Below, one piece after another: positions 21,661 to 36,900 of a stretch of DNA of 64,000 nt. A model generated the notes under the pieces. It did no database searches and was not told the origin of the DNA. It saw only the letters and a list, made by a program, of their open reading frames with translations. This DNA is from Nipponacmea schrenckii (lineage: Eukaryota; Mollusca; Gastropoda; Lottiidae), in the NCBI GenBank assembly GCA_030562195.1, contig JAUJPP010000003.1:43592602-43656601 (forward strand), read 5' to 3'. Made by a program: the position numbers and the translations under genes. Position 1 is the first letter of the stretch. Each line of letters opens with the position of its first letter.

Positions 21661-24600
21661 CTGGTTTTTAATGTTACTGGTTTCGATAAAGGTCTGCCAT
21701 ATAACTAGTAATCCTCTTTAAGTCTTTACTTTTAGTGTTGTTCCAAATGGACACAAATCAAGAAAAGAGAATAAAATGAAGGTATTACTAATAGTGTTCT
21801 GAACTGTTATTAAACTTATGGAAAATTAATCAGCTACAGGGCAAAGGTTAAAAGGAGCACAGGCTAGTAATGTCATTAGAGGATTAATAGATTGATATTA
21901 TAAAATGTTTTGTATTCAAATTACATGTGGACGATAAATATTGGACAATATTTTCCAACACTGAACTATCTGGTTAACACGCGTGATTCCCACAGGAAAT
22001 TCCTGCTTTTCCTCCTCCAATCATAGAGAAGTAGAATGAAGAGTAATTATTGAGAATAGGGAATGTCGGTGGTAGAAGCTGGTTGTATAATATTTGTGTA
22101 TCTATTTTAAGTTAATTTGTATAATGGTTATTAATTAAGATTCTACTGTTATCCAATACGGGAAATTATTACATCTTCAGTATGACTTTGGTAAGTTGTA
22201 ATTTCGCTACACAATTCTTAAATAGATAAAACTTTTCAAACAACTTTTTGGTTACTTTGCGAAATCAAATTTAGTAACCTTCTGTTCAATAGATCCGACA
22301 TGGATGTGAATTAACATTGCACGCAGAAATTTTACTTTTGCATATTACAATTTCAAATTTTTGCAGGGATATGAAATTGAATTTTGATTGGAATATTTCA
22401 AACATTTTCCAAAAAGTATGGATTAAGATTCTAATAAACGATAACAGTGTGATGCACATAGAGTAACAAAAAACATTTTGATTAATCCACGTCTATGCCA
22501 TTGAACTTATCCAAATGTTAGGCAATACTCTTTGATTCACTAAGGGTTAAAGATAAATTGATCATTTTCATTATATAATTATTATGAACATTTATAGGTG
22601 GCACATTGTTCCTTTACCGATTACAAAGGAAATTGATGAAACTTAAATATTGCTCCAACAGAAGTGTTACGTTAAAACCCAAGAGAAATGTAACATCTGG
22701 GCATGTTTTTTGTTTCACACTTTGTCTTTTCTTCCCATAACCGTAGAGACTCTATTGTTTGTATCACTATAAGATATATGATTGTTTCTATATTATTGTT
22801 CGACTGAATAATAACGTTGATATACAAAGAGCACGTTTTATCCCCACCCCTGATTAACACTGTTAACCTTGGTTTTCATAAGTTGATCTTTAATAGACGT
22901 TTGGGGATGTTGTTTTACCAGTGTTAATTTATAATTTTCATTTATTGATGTGGTACGTGTAACTTAGATGAAGTTTCAGGTTGATACAGTCGACACATTG
23001 TATTTTGATATCAAATTAGAAATTATTTGATAAAGAATAAAGTTACAATTATAATAGAGATATTACAATATTATTACCTAGTCTGTTTAATGAACAGGTA
23101 GTAATCTATTTTTCTATCTAAACGGCTCTCCAGAGGCCTTTAACATTTAATGTAAATTTCTAGTTTTCTATGAAAGCAAGTAATTTTCTAGACTGAAAGT
23201 GATAAATCAGTGGATTAGGTCTTTTATCATAATACTTTGTAACAGGCAATGTCGCCTACTATATACTTGTTAACGATCATATTCATTTTAAACATTATTA
23301 TTTCTCTTCCTAAAGATGATTACTTTTAATGTCATCTAGCTACCTTTGGGTATGCAGTCTATAAACGAACAAGTTAATCACCTTAAAAGGATTTTAGAAT
23401 ATAGAGGAAATGATAGTCGACAAAAACACAAGTACATTATGTTATTATGTCAATTAAGGATCAAACGCTGTGATGAAATAAAATCTGCTCAAAGGGTATT
23501 TTTCTATTTATCTGTAAATAAAACACGGAAATTAAAATAATTTGAAACTTCTGGATCCCTTTTTGACAAAATTTTATCATTGTAGATCCGCTTAATGATT
23601 GGGTAAGTTATAAAGCTTTGAAATAAATCTAGACTAGCCCCATTCTCTTTTCGAATCATGTCAAGAGATCAGAACCCAATTCTATAGTTATGAATTCTTC
23701 AAATCTGAAGTGCCTCTGGATATCAAGATTCTTTAGTCGAGAAAATGATTTCAGAATATGATAATCTTAAAAGATGTTCTGTATTAAAAAAAATCTTGTT
23801 CACTATAAGACGAAATTATGTAGAAAAACGTCATGTTATATCTAGTAGAACTCAAATATCCTTTAGCCCACGGCACATTTCTTCACTTTAATGACTGTTG
23901 TTAAGACAAGACGTGGCTTTATTCCTTGTTACATACACTTAATACTCAACAAATATAGAAATCTAATTATATAGTTTGTCCAAATTACAAAAGAAAAACT
24001 GTGTAATTTGATAAAGTAAGGTAAAAGTTATTAGATACGATAGCGCTGTTTCAAGTTCTTTCAATTGCTACTTTCTACTAGCAACGCTTCGGGTTTAATA
24101 ACTGTTTCTTGTCAAGGAAATCACTTTCTCTGGTTGTTTAAGTGGTAGACGATGTCATCTTCAACTACTTTATTTCAATCAAGTATGGACTTAATACGTT
24201 TCAGTCCTGATGAAGACTTTTTGAACCGACGAATGTAAGAAATAATTTTAGATTTTTAGATCTTCAGGACATATTGGACTTCAGACACACTTTAAGTTTT
24301 TCTTTAATTTTATCCGTATATCTTTTCCTTCCCTACTGATTTTATATATTAGAATTTATAGCCCGTCGGATAAAATTGTATTAGCATGATGGTTGGAATT
24401 CTGAATTTTGATAATAGGTATGATTTGCTTCCTGCCGATTAAAAAGAAAAATCAAATAATGACGGGCGTCTAATGCTATGCTTGCAGATGGAAATAACGT
24501 CATTAACGGGAATAAAGAGCAGGTTTGTAATCTCGTTTCAAGCAGATCTAGAATTGACTTTATCCGTAACTGAATAAAGCAAGTATAATATGTCAGGTTT

Positions 24601-24992
24601 TTGTGAATGAAGTTACAAACAAAAAAGAAGTAAAAAACGTATTTTAGTTTGTGACTTTTTTCATAAAATATAACATTAGGAAAAATTAATGGAACATGAA
24701 ATCAAACGCTTTAGTCTTCTATAAGCGATCAGAATCATTAATCAGGTTATAAAATGCTTTATAATTCTATCTGACTTTGCTTACTTCTAGTTCACATTAT
24801 TCATCATTTCATAAAACCAACCAGGGAAGTTGTGTAGACTAAATAATTACTTTACAGTCTCGACTGTCAAACATTAAATTTACGATAGCATTAAATCTTT
24901 TTTTTTTTTGTAGAAGAATGGAATAAGGAATTGTATTTTATAAATATTATTACATACCAGTGCTGAATGAAGAATGGTATAAATGATTGGAA
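21661..24992. other. Gene-free region upstream of the orphan gene
   Basis: No firm gene. A T-rich tract ending in GTAG at about 24900-24914, followed by sequence running into the ATG at 24993, could be a 3' splice site for an upstream 5' UTR exon of the orphan gene. A 64-residue frame at 23346-23540 is treated among the rejected items. Confidence 0.35.
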
Positions 24993-27900
24993 ATGGTTAG
25001 AAAACGTTTCGGGACTGGATTTTATATTCTATTTTCAACTGTGTTATTTCTAGCTCTTATTGTATACATGAAATATAAACACAAACCAGTTCAGGGAGAA
25101 AATAAGATTTCCCAAAGTATACAGGTAAGACAGTTTAAATCAAGTTCCTGTTTTAAAGACAACAAAATAGCCATGACCATCGTAATACACCCGCATTTTT
25201 ATAATGACAGCCGACTCGCTTGATAGCCATCAAGAAACCAGCTCTCTATAAAGATAATAACTCAAGATACATATTTTTTGATTTTTTTTTTTTTTTTTTT
25301 TTTTGGTTTGATTTTCAATAGGATTCATCCTTGGGTGATTACAAAGGGGACGGACAGGGGCAACAGCTATTAATGTGTAGGCGTATAAAAAGTATGGTGT
25401 CCGTTTAGTTTTGACTCAATGATATTATACGGCAGATTTTCCACGTCATGTTGATTACTGATTTCAAATGAAGCATTTAGAATAGATGTGAGAGCGATTT
25501 AAGAGAGGCAGATAAATTCAGTCAATAGTTAGTCATTAAATGTAAGTTATAGAAAGAGCAAGGTGACGTTTTATGACTACACTACATCTAAAGTGTAGTG
25601 TAAGAAGTAATAAATAAACAAATACAATAGTTGACCATGGAATAATATGTTGTGACTAGACTAATAATGTCCATGGAACTAGTATCAAATGTTGTAGGTT
25701 AAATTAGTACCGACTTTTATTGTAGTTTGACATGCTAGTACAGATATAATCATCTTAATTAACTGACTTCTTTCCACTCACCAATTTGATAGTAAGTCAG
25801 ATAGAATACACTTCAAAGTTCTTCTTGTTTCAAGTATCCCACACGCATTAATACTAGATTACTTCAATCAGATTAAATACACAATATCTGTACAGTCTGT
25901 GATTTCATTGTTTGATAACTTAGCGAAGAGATTTTTTTCTGTACACTTCAATGCAAACGATAAATATTTCTTGCCAGGCAAAGTGTACATACGTTCACAT
26001 AGCATGACATCTTTGGTTTCAATAAAGAACAACATGAATCATAATGATTCATCTGTCAAGTTTCTATTCAATACTCAGATAACGTTCATTTCAAACGTAA
26101 AACTCCTTACTCAAGCTTCCGTTATAGAGGCAATAAATCACAAACCGTTTATTGAAAAACAGTAAATCTCGTCAATATACGATCTCACCAAATTTCATTT
26201 AAATCGGATGAAAAGAGGAATAAGATGTTCCAGAAAGTTCAGAATGTCCTTCCTCAATATTTTATTGGAACTTGAATTTAAAGTCTTCAGATTTAGAGTT
26301 TATAGGTAAAGGTTGCTACTAATTTGTAGCAGAATGGCATGAAATGATGTGAACTCAAAATCTAAATGAAAAGATCATTCGAAATAATTACTTTAATAAC
26401 CCTTAAGAATATAATCGTCTTGTATAGTTCAATGTACCCATGAGAGCCGAACGTCATATAACCTATATTAATCGATAATACAACTCGGGAGATAGATCCT
26501 CCAAGATTTAGAGAAAATCCTAATTTCATCTGGAACCTGAATTCCCTTATCTCTCGTCAATTAACTCGTATCTATCTAAGATATGTGATAATCGCTTCAC
26601 ATCTATCATACCTATTATAATAGTAATAATTATGATAGATAAATTTCACTAGGGGTAATCAGACAATTTAACATCTCAATTTTCATATTAATGCACTTGA
26701 AAGTTATCCCTTACTGTATAATATTGTTACTTACAAAATGTAACATGGGACATATCTACTCCACTGTCGACCTTGCCATAAAGAGCAATAGAATTTTCAA
26801 CGACTTTTATCAGTTTTAGGAAACCTTAATCAATCTGAAAAGTCGACGACTTGAAAAAGCAGTTGCCATTAGTTGCTGGTATTATTCATTCTAACAAAAT
26901 TTAATGCTAATGACCTATACGGTCCGAATATGAGAAAACCAAATAGGTCAAGTATGTGCCTTGGCCTTGAAAACTTATCTTTATTAGCACCAAGTGGATC
27001 TCTTTTTAATCTATTACGTCATACATTTCTAAACATATTTAATATAAAATAAATGTATTACAATTGTAACGGTACTTTTTCAAGATTGTGATGATTCTTT
27101 TATACCATGAAAACGTTTGAATAATAATAATACAAACCTATAGGTTATACAGTCTACTATATTCTAATCAAACAATTACTTTCTATCAATGAAAATCCTT
27201 CAGGGAATAGACATTGTTTGTATTGTCTGAAAACAAAAGGATCGTCATCTTATGTCTGTCCATGTGCTATGATATTGTAATATTTCAGCAATAAAAGGGG
27301 CGATATAATAGGTCTTTGAAATTGGAATTTATCTTCCTAATTGTGGTCACTGCAAGTAAAACCTTTACACTAAGCTATGCAAAGGCAAACTTACACAGAT
27401 TTAGTTTCATAAGAATTGAATGTTGGGTTTACGTGATTCATAAACAAAATACTGTGTATTTTGGAGCTGATATATAAATACGAGTAGTTCAATACAATTA
27501 AATGTTCCTTGTGTTTGGTGGTTGGAATCTAATGGTCTACTGTAATTCTCGTTCTCTCAGTCTTGACATTATTAGTATCTTCTATTTCCGATTCGTCAGA
27601 AAGTCAGTATTTTATGATATTTTCTCACTATTTGATTTTCTCAGTGGATATTGGCAATGTAACTTATAACTAACCCTCGACATTAGCTATGTCTAATGAA
27701 GTTTCCGTTTGATGTATGGTGTTCATGATAGAATTGTAATAGTCTAAACAGTTGGAATATTGTTGTTGAACATGGAAATTTACATGAACACTCCAATGAA
27801 TCTGAACAGATTTCAGTATTCTCCATCATTCTGCAATATTATAATGGTCAAAATTTGTCCGAATGATCAATGGGGACAGTTATCGTGTCATTGAGTGGTG

Positions 27901-30900
27901 TTTCAGGTCGCTTTTTCATAATTTAATATTGTTGTTTTTAATGGTTTTCTGGTTGGGCTGTTACCTGATGTTAATATTGTGGATAGATTCTAATCTCGGT
28001 CAGTGTGTTTAAGTCCTGTGGCATCGAATTGGTCATTTCTTTATTATTTTTCTCAGTGGATTCAGTTTTATATGTGCACTGATAATCAGGTCAAATACCA
28101 AAGGGTTTGTCCAAGGACTTTCTTCATGAACGTACCAAAGTAGCTGTTTATTTCTTAAACATTTCTAGTAAAAACAATTATGGGCATCCAACCTTTAACA
28201 CTGGTCCGATTGTGACCGTAACTATCAGTTTTTACTATATGTCTATCAATTGCTAATACGAGAAATATTACATGGGATAAAAGAAAAAGACTCGTATTAT
28301 TGGTAATTTAATAACTTGTACAGAAAGTGTCATATTTGACGAGAAATAACTTTCTACCAGACTCTCAATATAAGTATTAAATATTTAGATACAGTTATTT
28401 TTATATTTATGTAATGTATTATACACAATTTCTTTCAATGAAAATTTGATTACAGAATTGTATCTTCATGGGACGTTAGAGTTATTATATATTATTCCCT
28501 CAAGAATTAACTTCATTTGAACTGTAAAATATTAGTCTACAGTCGCTATCTGTTGGTCGAAGAAAATGGATGGAAAGTTTTACAAAGAGCAACAAATTGC
28601 GTCTTATATCTCAAATGCCACATTGATCTGATCTTGCATTCAGGTACTTATGACATAAAGAAACATTCTTTCGTCAATGCCCTGTAGAACTATTGAACTC
28701 TGAACTAAGTATGCAGGTACTAAGAAACATCTATAGCAAATTCCCTGCTCCATTTATATCTTATCATCGAGTTTTGAAGTACATGTATATTTTAATTCAA
28801 CCAACAACACCCAATCCAGCACATTGCACAGTTGGGTTCTGCTCTTGTATTCTGAGAACCAGAATTCTGCCTTTTAAGTTTATAAAATGCTCACAGACTC
28901 TCGTTAGAATCAAAGTCAACTTGAAAGGCTATATTTCTATATGTAGAAGTAACTAATGGGAAATACAGAAATAGAAATAATGACAAATCTTACATGAAAG
29001 TGAAAAAAAAATCCCTTTCTTTCCGATTTTAAAATAAATGCAAAATCAAGTTAGGCATAACATGCAATTATCATGCAGGTCATTTTATCTTTTGAATTCC
29101 AAATTAACTCATTTTTAGTATATATGAAAAAAAAAACAAGTCATCTTCATAATTTAAATGGGTTTTCTTGAAAACATAATGAAACAAAGATGTCTGACTG
29201 TAATTGTCTTTCTACAGCCTTCACCACATCCTTTATATTCTTTACGTAGAATTATAGTTTTTCTTTCTCGTCTTTGAAAAATAACCTATGGAACCTTTCC
29301 ATTGTTCTTTATCTAAACACAACACAGTTGGTGCGAAGAAACGAATTTTATATTGAAAGGGTCTTGATTCAGATGAACAAGAAACAATAATTCTTAAAAC
29401 ACATTCCAGCTTGAACAATAATTGATGCAACGTATTTTTAAACTTTAATGCACTCTGTCAATAGTGGTGTTCCTGTTCTTAATATTAAAACCAAATGTAC
29501 TTGATGTATTTGATGATGTCAGAAGAACAGTATTGTTCTTTTAGATACATGTATATGAAGTGGTACAGCAGTGTCAGGTAGTGCACCGAGAGCTTCCATA
29601 TTCAATTTGATAAAACATGCTGAGGTCCTAAAGGTGTGTTACATCACAGTAAGTTATGGAATGTTATGGACTAATTTAAAGTAGAATTGATTTATTTATC
29701 ATTAATCAATGGTGGATTCAGAATCATACCCCCTATTATAAAGGCATTGCTATTGGTCACTGAAATGATTTTGTTGTTCTTCATTTAGTTTGTAGGAGTG
29801 CGTACATGGGTAAAAGAGTAAAACAGTGAAATGTACACTAGTCACCTAACATTTGGAATAGAAGGTAGTTATTTCTGTGAATTAAAGAATTGCAATAAAT
29901 TCTAATAACATTTTGAAAGCTGAAATTGGAATCGGTCTATACATAGAAAATGACTTGATGAAGAATGTTCAAATATAATTGATCACATGGATTGTATTGG
30001 TTCTGTAAGATCTGATAAACGATATGGCCTTTTAACACGAACATGGTGATGACACGATGTCTATCATTTCCTTACTTTTGTATCTCAGGTAATAGATCAA
30101 CCAACAACCTATCTACATATTTCAATTACTTCAAGCATTCTGTCTGTGATAAATAGATCACTTTACTTGCCTTGTCTATAAAAATGTTAACGAAATAATT
30201 CTCACATTTATTAACTCATTTACAAAATTTCAACATGCTCAGATTGGATTTCTATAATTGTTTTAGTATTCACCATTTTTTTCTTTATCTGCTGCTTCAA
30301 ACAAATCGAATTTGAAATTTTTGCATTTCACTTTTAAATCAGGACCAATGTCTATATAGCACATCTAAATTTTCTGTACATTATGAAAATTACTAAAGGT
30401 GAGAAGACAATTGTTTTAGATTATAATATTATGCTCATCAATTATTTTGTTGTTCTCCTTAAACTTCTTTACTAATTTCTTTCAACTCATATTACGCCTT
30501 TTCTTTTTATTTCTGATATATGTTTTAGTCATAATTTCTTTAAGACCCACTGGGGATTTCATCCTGATTAACTTCGACATTTGATTCCGATATTGTATAA
30601 AGGCAGTATTAATCTCTTTTAAAGTTAAGATATTTTGTCGACTGCGATAATGTTAAGATGACAACATGGTTTAATATTAGTTTTTTTATGATAAACCTCG
30701 CGTGATAAAAGCTTTGATTTCCTTGAAGATTTTCTCGAGAAAGAAATGTGTATAGCAGAGGTTATGTTTATTGGAGAAGGCGACAAAATAGAAAGTGATT
30801 TGTAAGCCATAAATCTGGTTACAATTCAACAGAGACAAGTCGGTAGGTGACAATATCCATCAAACTTTCACAATCTTCAACCTTTTTACTCCCCGTGCCA

Positions 30901-33900
30901 TTTAAACTGCTGTAATTATTCTGTTTTATATTAGCTGTAATTTATGAAACCTTCATCTTGGGATCCGTATTGAAATAACATGTAACATCTTGATGGGTAA
31001 TAACTATTTTCCTTTTTCTTATCTTTTAAATAATGTAACATGTTTTTTTAATTACGTTCCTTCCAAACTTTATTTTGAATATTTATGCGTCTGAACAATA
31101 CACCAACTGATGAGAAGGCCTATAATTTGTAAATTAATGTTCCAAATCTAATACCAATAGGTCAGCATAATCAGAACTGGTGAGTAGCAAGGAGTAGGGG
31201 AAGGGAACAGGTCACGAAAATCGAAACAAAAAAAGAAATGGAAAGCAAAATGGATGCCGACTGCGACCATCACCAATAATCAAAATTGTTAGAGCAGTGG
31301 GTGTATCTTAACTAGTAAAGGTTTCAACGACTAATTGACAAATTTGATTCAAATGACTGCTGACAATTATGAATATCAAAACAAAAGAGAAGAAATTGGA
31401 AGATAAGCAATTTATGGAAGCCTACCACAGTCTTTATTACACTTGCTTTTTCAAGAGTAGATATGGCAACAGTCGGCTTCCATATATTTCGGACTATATT
31501 CCCATTTGACTCCTAGTTTACGGATGGTGCCAATTGTTCTTTTTCTGATATCTTTGTTTAGTTTATTCTGTTGACGTGTTCTTTATATTTTAGAGATCGA
31601 TAGTCCATACATTTTATTATAAATACACTTTATAAGTACCAAAACACGTCCTGAACAATAGGTGAAATGAATACATGTATAACTATCAAAGAATCTTTTT
31701 GTTAAATATAGTTTTTCAACACTGTGAATTTTTTCTGTGCGTTCTTTTCACACTTAGTGAGATGTTTGATGCTCTGGACTGGCTGGTAAAGGTTTCAACG
31801 TCTAATTTGATTCATATGATTGCTGGCAGTTCTTAATTAAACGTTGTTTTAACGAGGTGTTGTTGGTTTTCTGAATTACTCTTTATTTGCCATCTCTTCA
31901 AGTCGTTTTCGGTAATAGTTTCTATAATATTTTTCGTAGGGAAATTCCTACAATAATTAGCAGATTAAGGCATTTAGCAAAAAATTCGACCTTTTGTGTT
32001 GATCAAAAAGGAAAATGGTGTTGAGATATTGAATTTTATATTAACACACATCAATTAGTTAAAGTTTTTGTGTAGGAACGCGAACAGTTATTGAGGTACA
32101 TATTCATACACCGTTCAATAAATACTTGTTACCAGTAATAAAATTTATTCTATTACATCAATTTAGCTCTGGCCAGCAAGCTAATGGTGTTTCAGGTTAC
32201 GATTTTTCGCTTGACACAATACAGACGTGATTTACTTAAATGACATATCAAGAAAGAATTTAAATAGAAAAAATATTCTGAGAAATTCAATTAGTTGACG
32301 AAGTTTATGCCATTCCTTTATCTGACTTCTTGAAATTGCTTTGATTCAAATTGAATTATGGGTGAGGAAGTGGTAGAATCTTTTACTGTTAAGTGAGATT
32401 TCACACACTGTGATGTTACGTTGTGCACATATAGATTGTTTCATTGTAGATTAGAAACGATTGGAAATGTACAAAAATAACAGATCATTCTGTGGATCGA
32501 ACAATTATCACTAGATCTACACTGTGTCAGGCTATAACGAACTTCGTTTTATACCTTGGTTTCAATAGCCATAATTTTAATTATTTCACGGAATGTGATT
32601 ATCAAATACAGTCCGATAGAACCCGACAGACGGATTGGCAAACATTATGGAGTATATTTTACGTTCTATCGAGGACTTTGAAATATCCATTTACAAACAA
32701 GAAAGGTTGTTTTTTCACGTCAGAGTATAAGAAGCAGTTCGTATTGGCTTGACTCTGTTATTAAGTTGTTATCAATAGGGCCAATTCTGAGTAAACAAGT
32801 AATATTCGAGACCTACCATACCATATAAAATTATTTTAGATGTTCTAATATATATTTGCATTGTTATACAATTAAAGTCTGTAGTTATCATTAGTCTAAG
32901 GAATAATCAAATTTCTTTTTATATGTTGTGATAGTTTGTACCACAGTATGTTTGTGTACACGATGATTATATATTGGTTAAGATTCAGAAATTAAAACAA
33001 TTAAGCCTGCTTTATTTGGTAACAGTAGTTTTCACTAGTATTAAAATTCCTAATCGAGATTCCACAAAAGATTGATATACGGTATGACTAATATAACTAT
33101 GATAGAAACCAGACCTACAATTATAAAATAATTAAACCTACTACTAGCTCATGTTCTGCTAGCTCAGAGTTTTTCATTCGATGTGTTTTCTGTCTCGCTT
33201 CCCTTTCGTTTCATCTGTATAAACCCACATTTTGTCGCTTCTGGCCGTCCGTCCGGAGGTCCATTTAATTGCCTGTGAATCTCAGTTTACTTACGTATGA
33301 GGTCGATTTTCCATTTTCAATATTGATCAGGTAAACTTGGTACACATATATATGTAGGGATCTGTGCATTTTGGAATTAATTTTTCCTGGACTTGCGTCA
33401 ATCTAGGTCAAACAGGCTTCAGATTTGTTTTTACGAAACTTGCTTAGTTTATGTATTGATTCTGATTGAATTGAACGGTTTATGGGTTATTACTCAAATG
33501 GTTTGTTAACGCGATAAAGGCTAAGCTTTTGATCAGATATTAGAGAAACATAATATGCGTATGAATATATTGATTAATACTCGTAGAATGATCCAATAAA
33601 TTCAATAAAATGAGTCTGCCTTTTCTAGTTTTAACAAAATATGTGTCAAATGCCTGAGGTCTGTGTTTGGAAAAAATACCGGACAGTGGAACATTGTGCA
33701 ATATTAGAATTAAGAAACTAGTAGAAAAATGACTGATTTGTAGGTTTAAGTCAGGACAAGCCAAGGAAGGTTTTTCCTTTTCATTTTTGGGTCATTTTTG
33801 TCCATAGATTTGCCGTCACTTATCAAAACCATAATGTTTGGTCCACATTCATATCAAAGTATTTTTCTTTGTCCAATTGTTAACTTCAAGTTGAAATGAC

Positions 33901-36900
33901 CAACTCGTTCAAAATGGAATCTACCAGAAAAACAGCTATGCGATATTTTCAACAGTCATTCCTTTATTTTCAAGTCTTTGACACTAATATTTCAATACTT
34001 ATCTATAGCAAAATGGAGATCTTGATTTGATCAACACTGAAAAAGGAAATTATTCTTCAAACTGATTATCAGATCAAATATCCCCATTAAACTTTATAAC
34101 ATTTTCTCATTTCATACTTCACTCGTTTTCGATTAGATTTTGAAATTAAATTTCACATAAGACATCATTTTGACACTTCAAATGCAGTATTTATTTTTTT
34201 TAAGAATATTTTTTTTTTATCTTTTTTTTTTTATTTTATAATTTTTTTTTTTTTTTTGAAGGGTGATAAAACATTATTATACCATCAGAATCTTACGTTG
34301 AACACAGGTGAAATATCCGTATCAGTTTATATATTGAATTAAAAAACATGTAATAATATTATATTATACAATTAGATATACCTATAGAGTTATAATATAT
34401 AAATCTATTTATATACACACGATAAAGTAAAGAACTGGATGTGAAACGTAATAAAGATGAACTATCTTGATAGGTGATCGAACTCACTGAAAACTCACTA
34501 AGTTGGCTTATCTCAGAAGGTGATTTTTTCCAGTGAGATCAGTTCAGTTAAGAAACTAAGAGAGGACGATTATTAGAACATTAGTATCAGGCAAGTTCAG
34601 TGTTGCATTTAGATAAGACAAGACTGGAATAAAATAACTAAGTTTCTTTAAAATGCACCCAGCCACAGTATGATAATAAATTGTATAAACAAGGTCACAA
34701 TCAGGTGGTTATTCAATAGGATAAAATTCAAGTAGTCACACGAATTCATTCATCAAAGAGGAAGATTCAGCTTTAACGAAACTGCTTGGAAGTTGCCAAA
34801 TGAGAAATTGTTTTCTATCGAAAAAGGGAAGATCTTGAATTACTTCTGTTTTAGGAAATATTGAAAATAATTTGAAGCCTTCATTTCTCATTGGTCAATA
34901 TTATACACGTATTTAGATACGAATACTAATATTGTCTGTCTATATTTGATGTAAAGTCTACTAGAACTATACATTTCAGACGATGATGTGCTATATCCAT
35001 TGTCAATATTCTAATATTACTAGCTAAAGTAGATACTAATTCTTAAACAAATTAAATTTTACTCTTTAGAGTGTTCATTTTATCTCGTTAATAGTTTAAT
35101 AATGCCGTGAACATATTTTTATTTCTGTAACATCAGAGTCTATATATATTTAATATCTATACAAATAACACTTATTAATGTCTGGAATCGAATTTTTTTA
35201 TATCAACAGTAGAAGATTCTTACACAGAATGATGTTATACTCTTCAAATTTTTATACAACACTGCAAGCAATAATGACCGTGCTTTCATATTCTTATTCT
35301 GTTGTTTGGTAAACGTTTTCCTTCAGCAACGGTGTTTAGAAGTTTGGGATGAACGTCTGGCACGTTTAGGCTGGTGACGATATGTAGTTTCAAGATGGGC
35401 GAATGTTTAATAGCAAATAACAAATTCTTCTCGCTATTTAAAACAAACTTTTAGTTCGTTTCTATGCAATTTGTTCATAAAGGTTAACTCACAACGAGAT
35501 TTTGATGTCTGATACTTTTTGTCTACTAGCATCGTTATCAAGTACTGATTCTTATTTTCAATCATTTAAATGAGTGCTGCATCGACTTCACAAACATCAC
35601 ATCTTTTTCATATACTCCTCCATTTTGTCAAGGTATTTATTGAAATATCGATGGTTATATTTTCAAGTGTGCTGATGATGTATACTTCTTTGAGACGTTT
35701 TCCATTTTTCATTACTCAAATAATCGTTTCTGACGTTACTGAGTACACATTATGGCAGTTAAACTGTAATAGTAAAATGTCATTAATCAGCATTGAAGCG
35801 ATTACAAGAAACGGTATTAAATCTAATCTCATGGAGAATATTTTCAACATGAACTGCCGATTAACATGGTGTCTGGACTTTCCTTTATACCGATGTAAAA
35901 TTCTATTTTGATGTGAATTTTGAGATTAAAGAAATGTTTTATCTCTATGTAAATCTTCTCAATATTGATGTTTCCTCTTAAATCTTCACACGTTCAGTTC
36001 TTCTTCTTTTATCTTGATAGACAGGAGACAGAATCAATTCGAGTATATTTGAAGCCTTATAAACTTCTACTACCATCTCTCATAAACAGGAAGTTGTATT
36101 TGTGTAAACTTGAAGTTTTCTCCAAAAATATTTAGTTCATTTCATGACTTTCAATCATACTTTCTGCAGATAAATATCAAATAGTTTTATGGTGGTAATT
36201 TTTTTCAAACGGAAGATTGATCACAAAGTATTCACTGTTGTGTCCGAGGTGTATAGGTAAATCTTTGAGAAGGCAAAAGCAAACGATTTGACTGAATATC
36301 TCAAAAAGTTCAAAAATGGAATTAGTAATTATTCTTTGTAGTGACCTCCTTCTTCAATTAATGTTTTATACCGTCTAAACAATAAGACGGGATAAAAACA
36401 AGATTCATTCAAATAAAACGTGATAGTTTTCATATTAAAACCATTATTTGATGCGAGATAACAAGCGTAATTAGTATTTGCTCACACACTACTTTATATT
36501 TTTATTAAGATAATTTCTTCTTTACAAATGTAATTCTATACACTGTATGTGCCTCCTACAAAGTTTTACAAATGCCGTTAATGATTTTATTACAACGCAG
36601 CGTCATTTCTGGATGGTTAAAGTAACCTTAATTCATAGTTCGTTAACTATTCTCTTTATATTAATGTTGTTGGGATAACTGATAGACGGATGACTTTTAT
36701 CTCAAACAACATATTATTCGATTCTGAATATTCTGATTTAAATGACAGTAAATAAATATAATAGATTTACGTCCTGTGGGTTGCAATGAGGGACATTTTT
36801 CTAGGACTGTGACAGATACTCTTTCCAACTGTCGAGGGATCTTACACATACACAGGCCTTTTCCACGTCATCCCCTCCGACCTTTATCACAGTAGTCAAC

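Noticed and set aside
23346..23540. 64-codon frame with a helical, charged sequence and AG/GT-like ends
   Set aside because: The acceptor has almost no pyrimidine tract, no adjoining exon with matching phase was found, and the sequence is not recognised. It would need RNA evidence.
25899..26165. 88-codon plus-strand frame
   Set aside because: No splice context, family resemblance or composition bias. It lies in the intron of the orphan gene.
35570..35911. 113-codon plus-strand frame with hydrophobic stretches
   Set aside because: The length is at the upper end of chance for this window, and the residue make-up matches random AT-rich translation. No domain was recognised.
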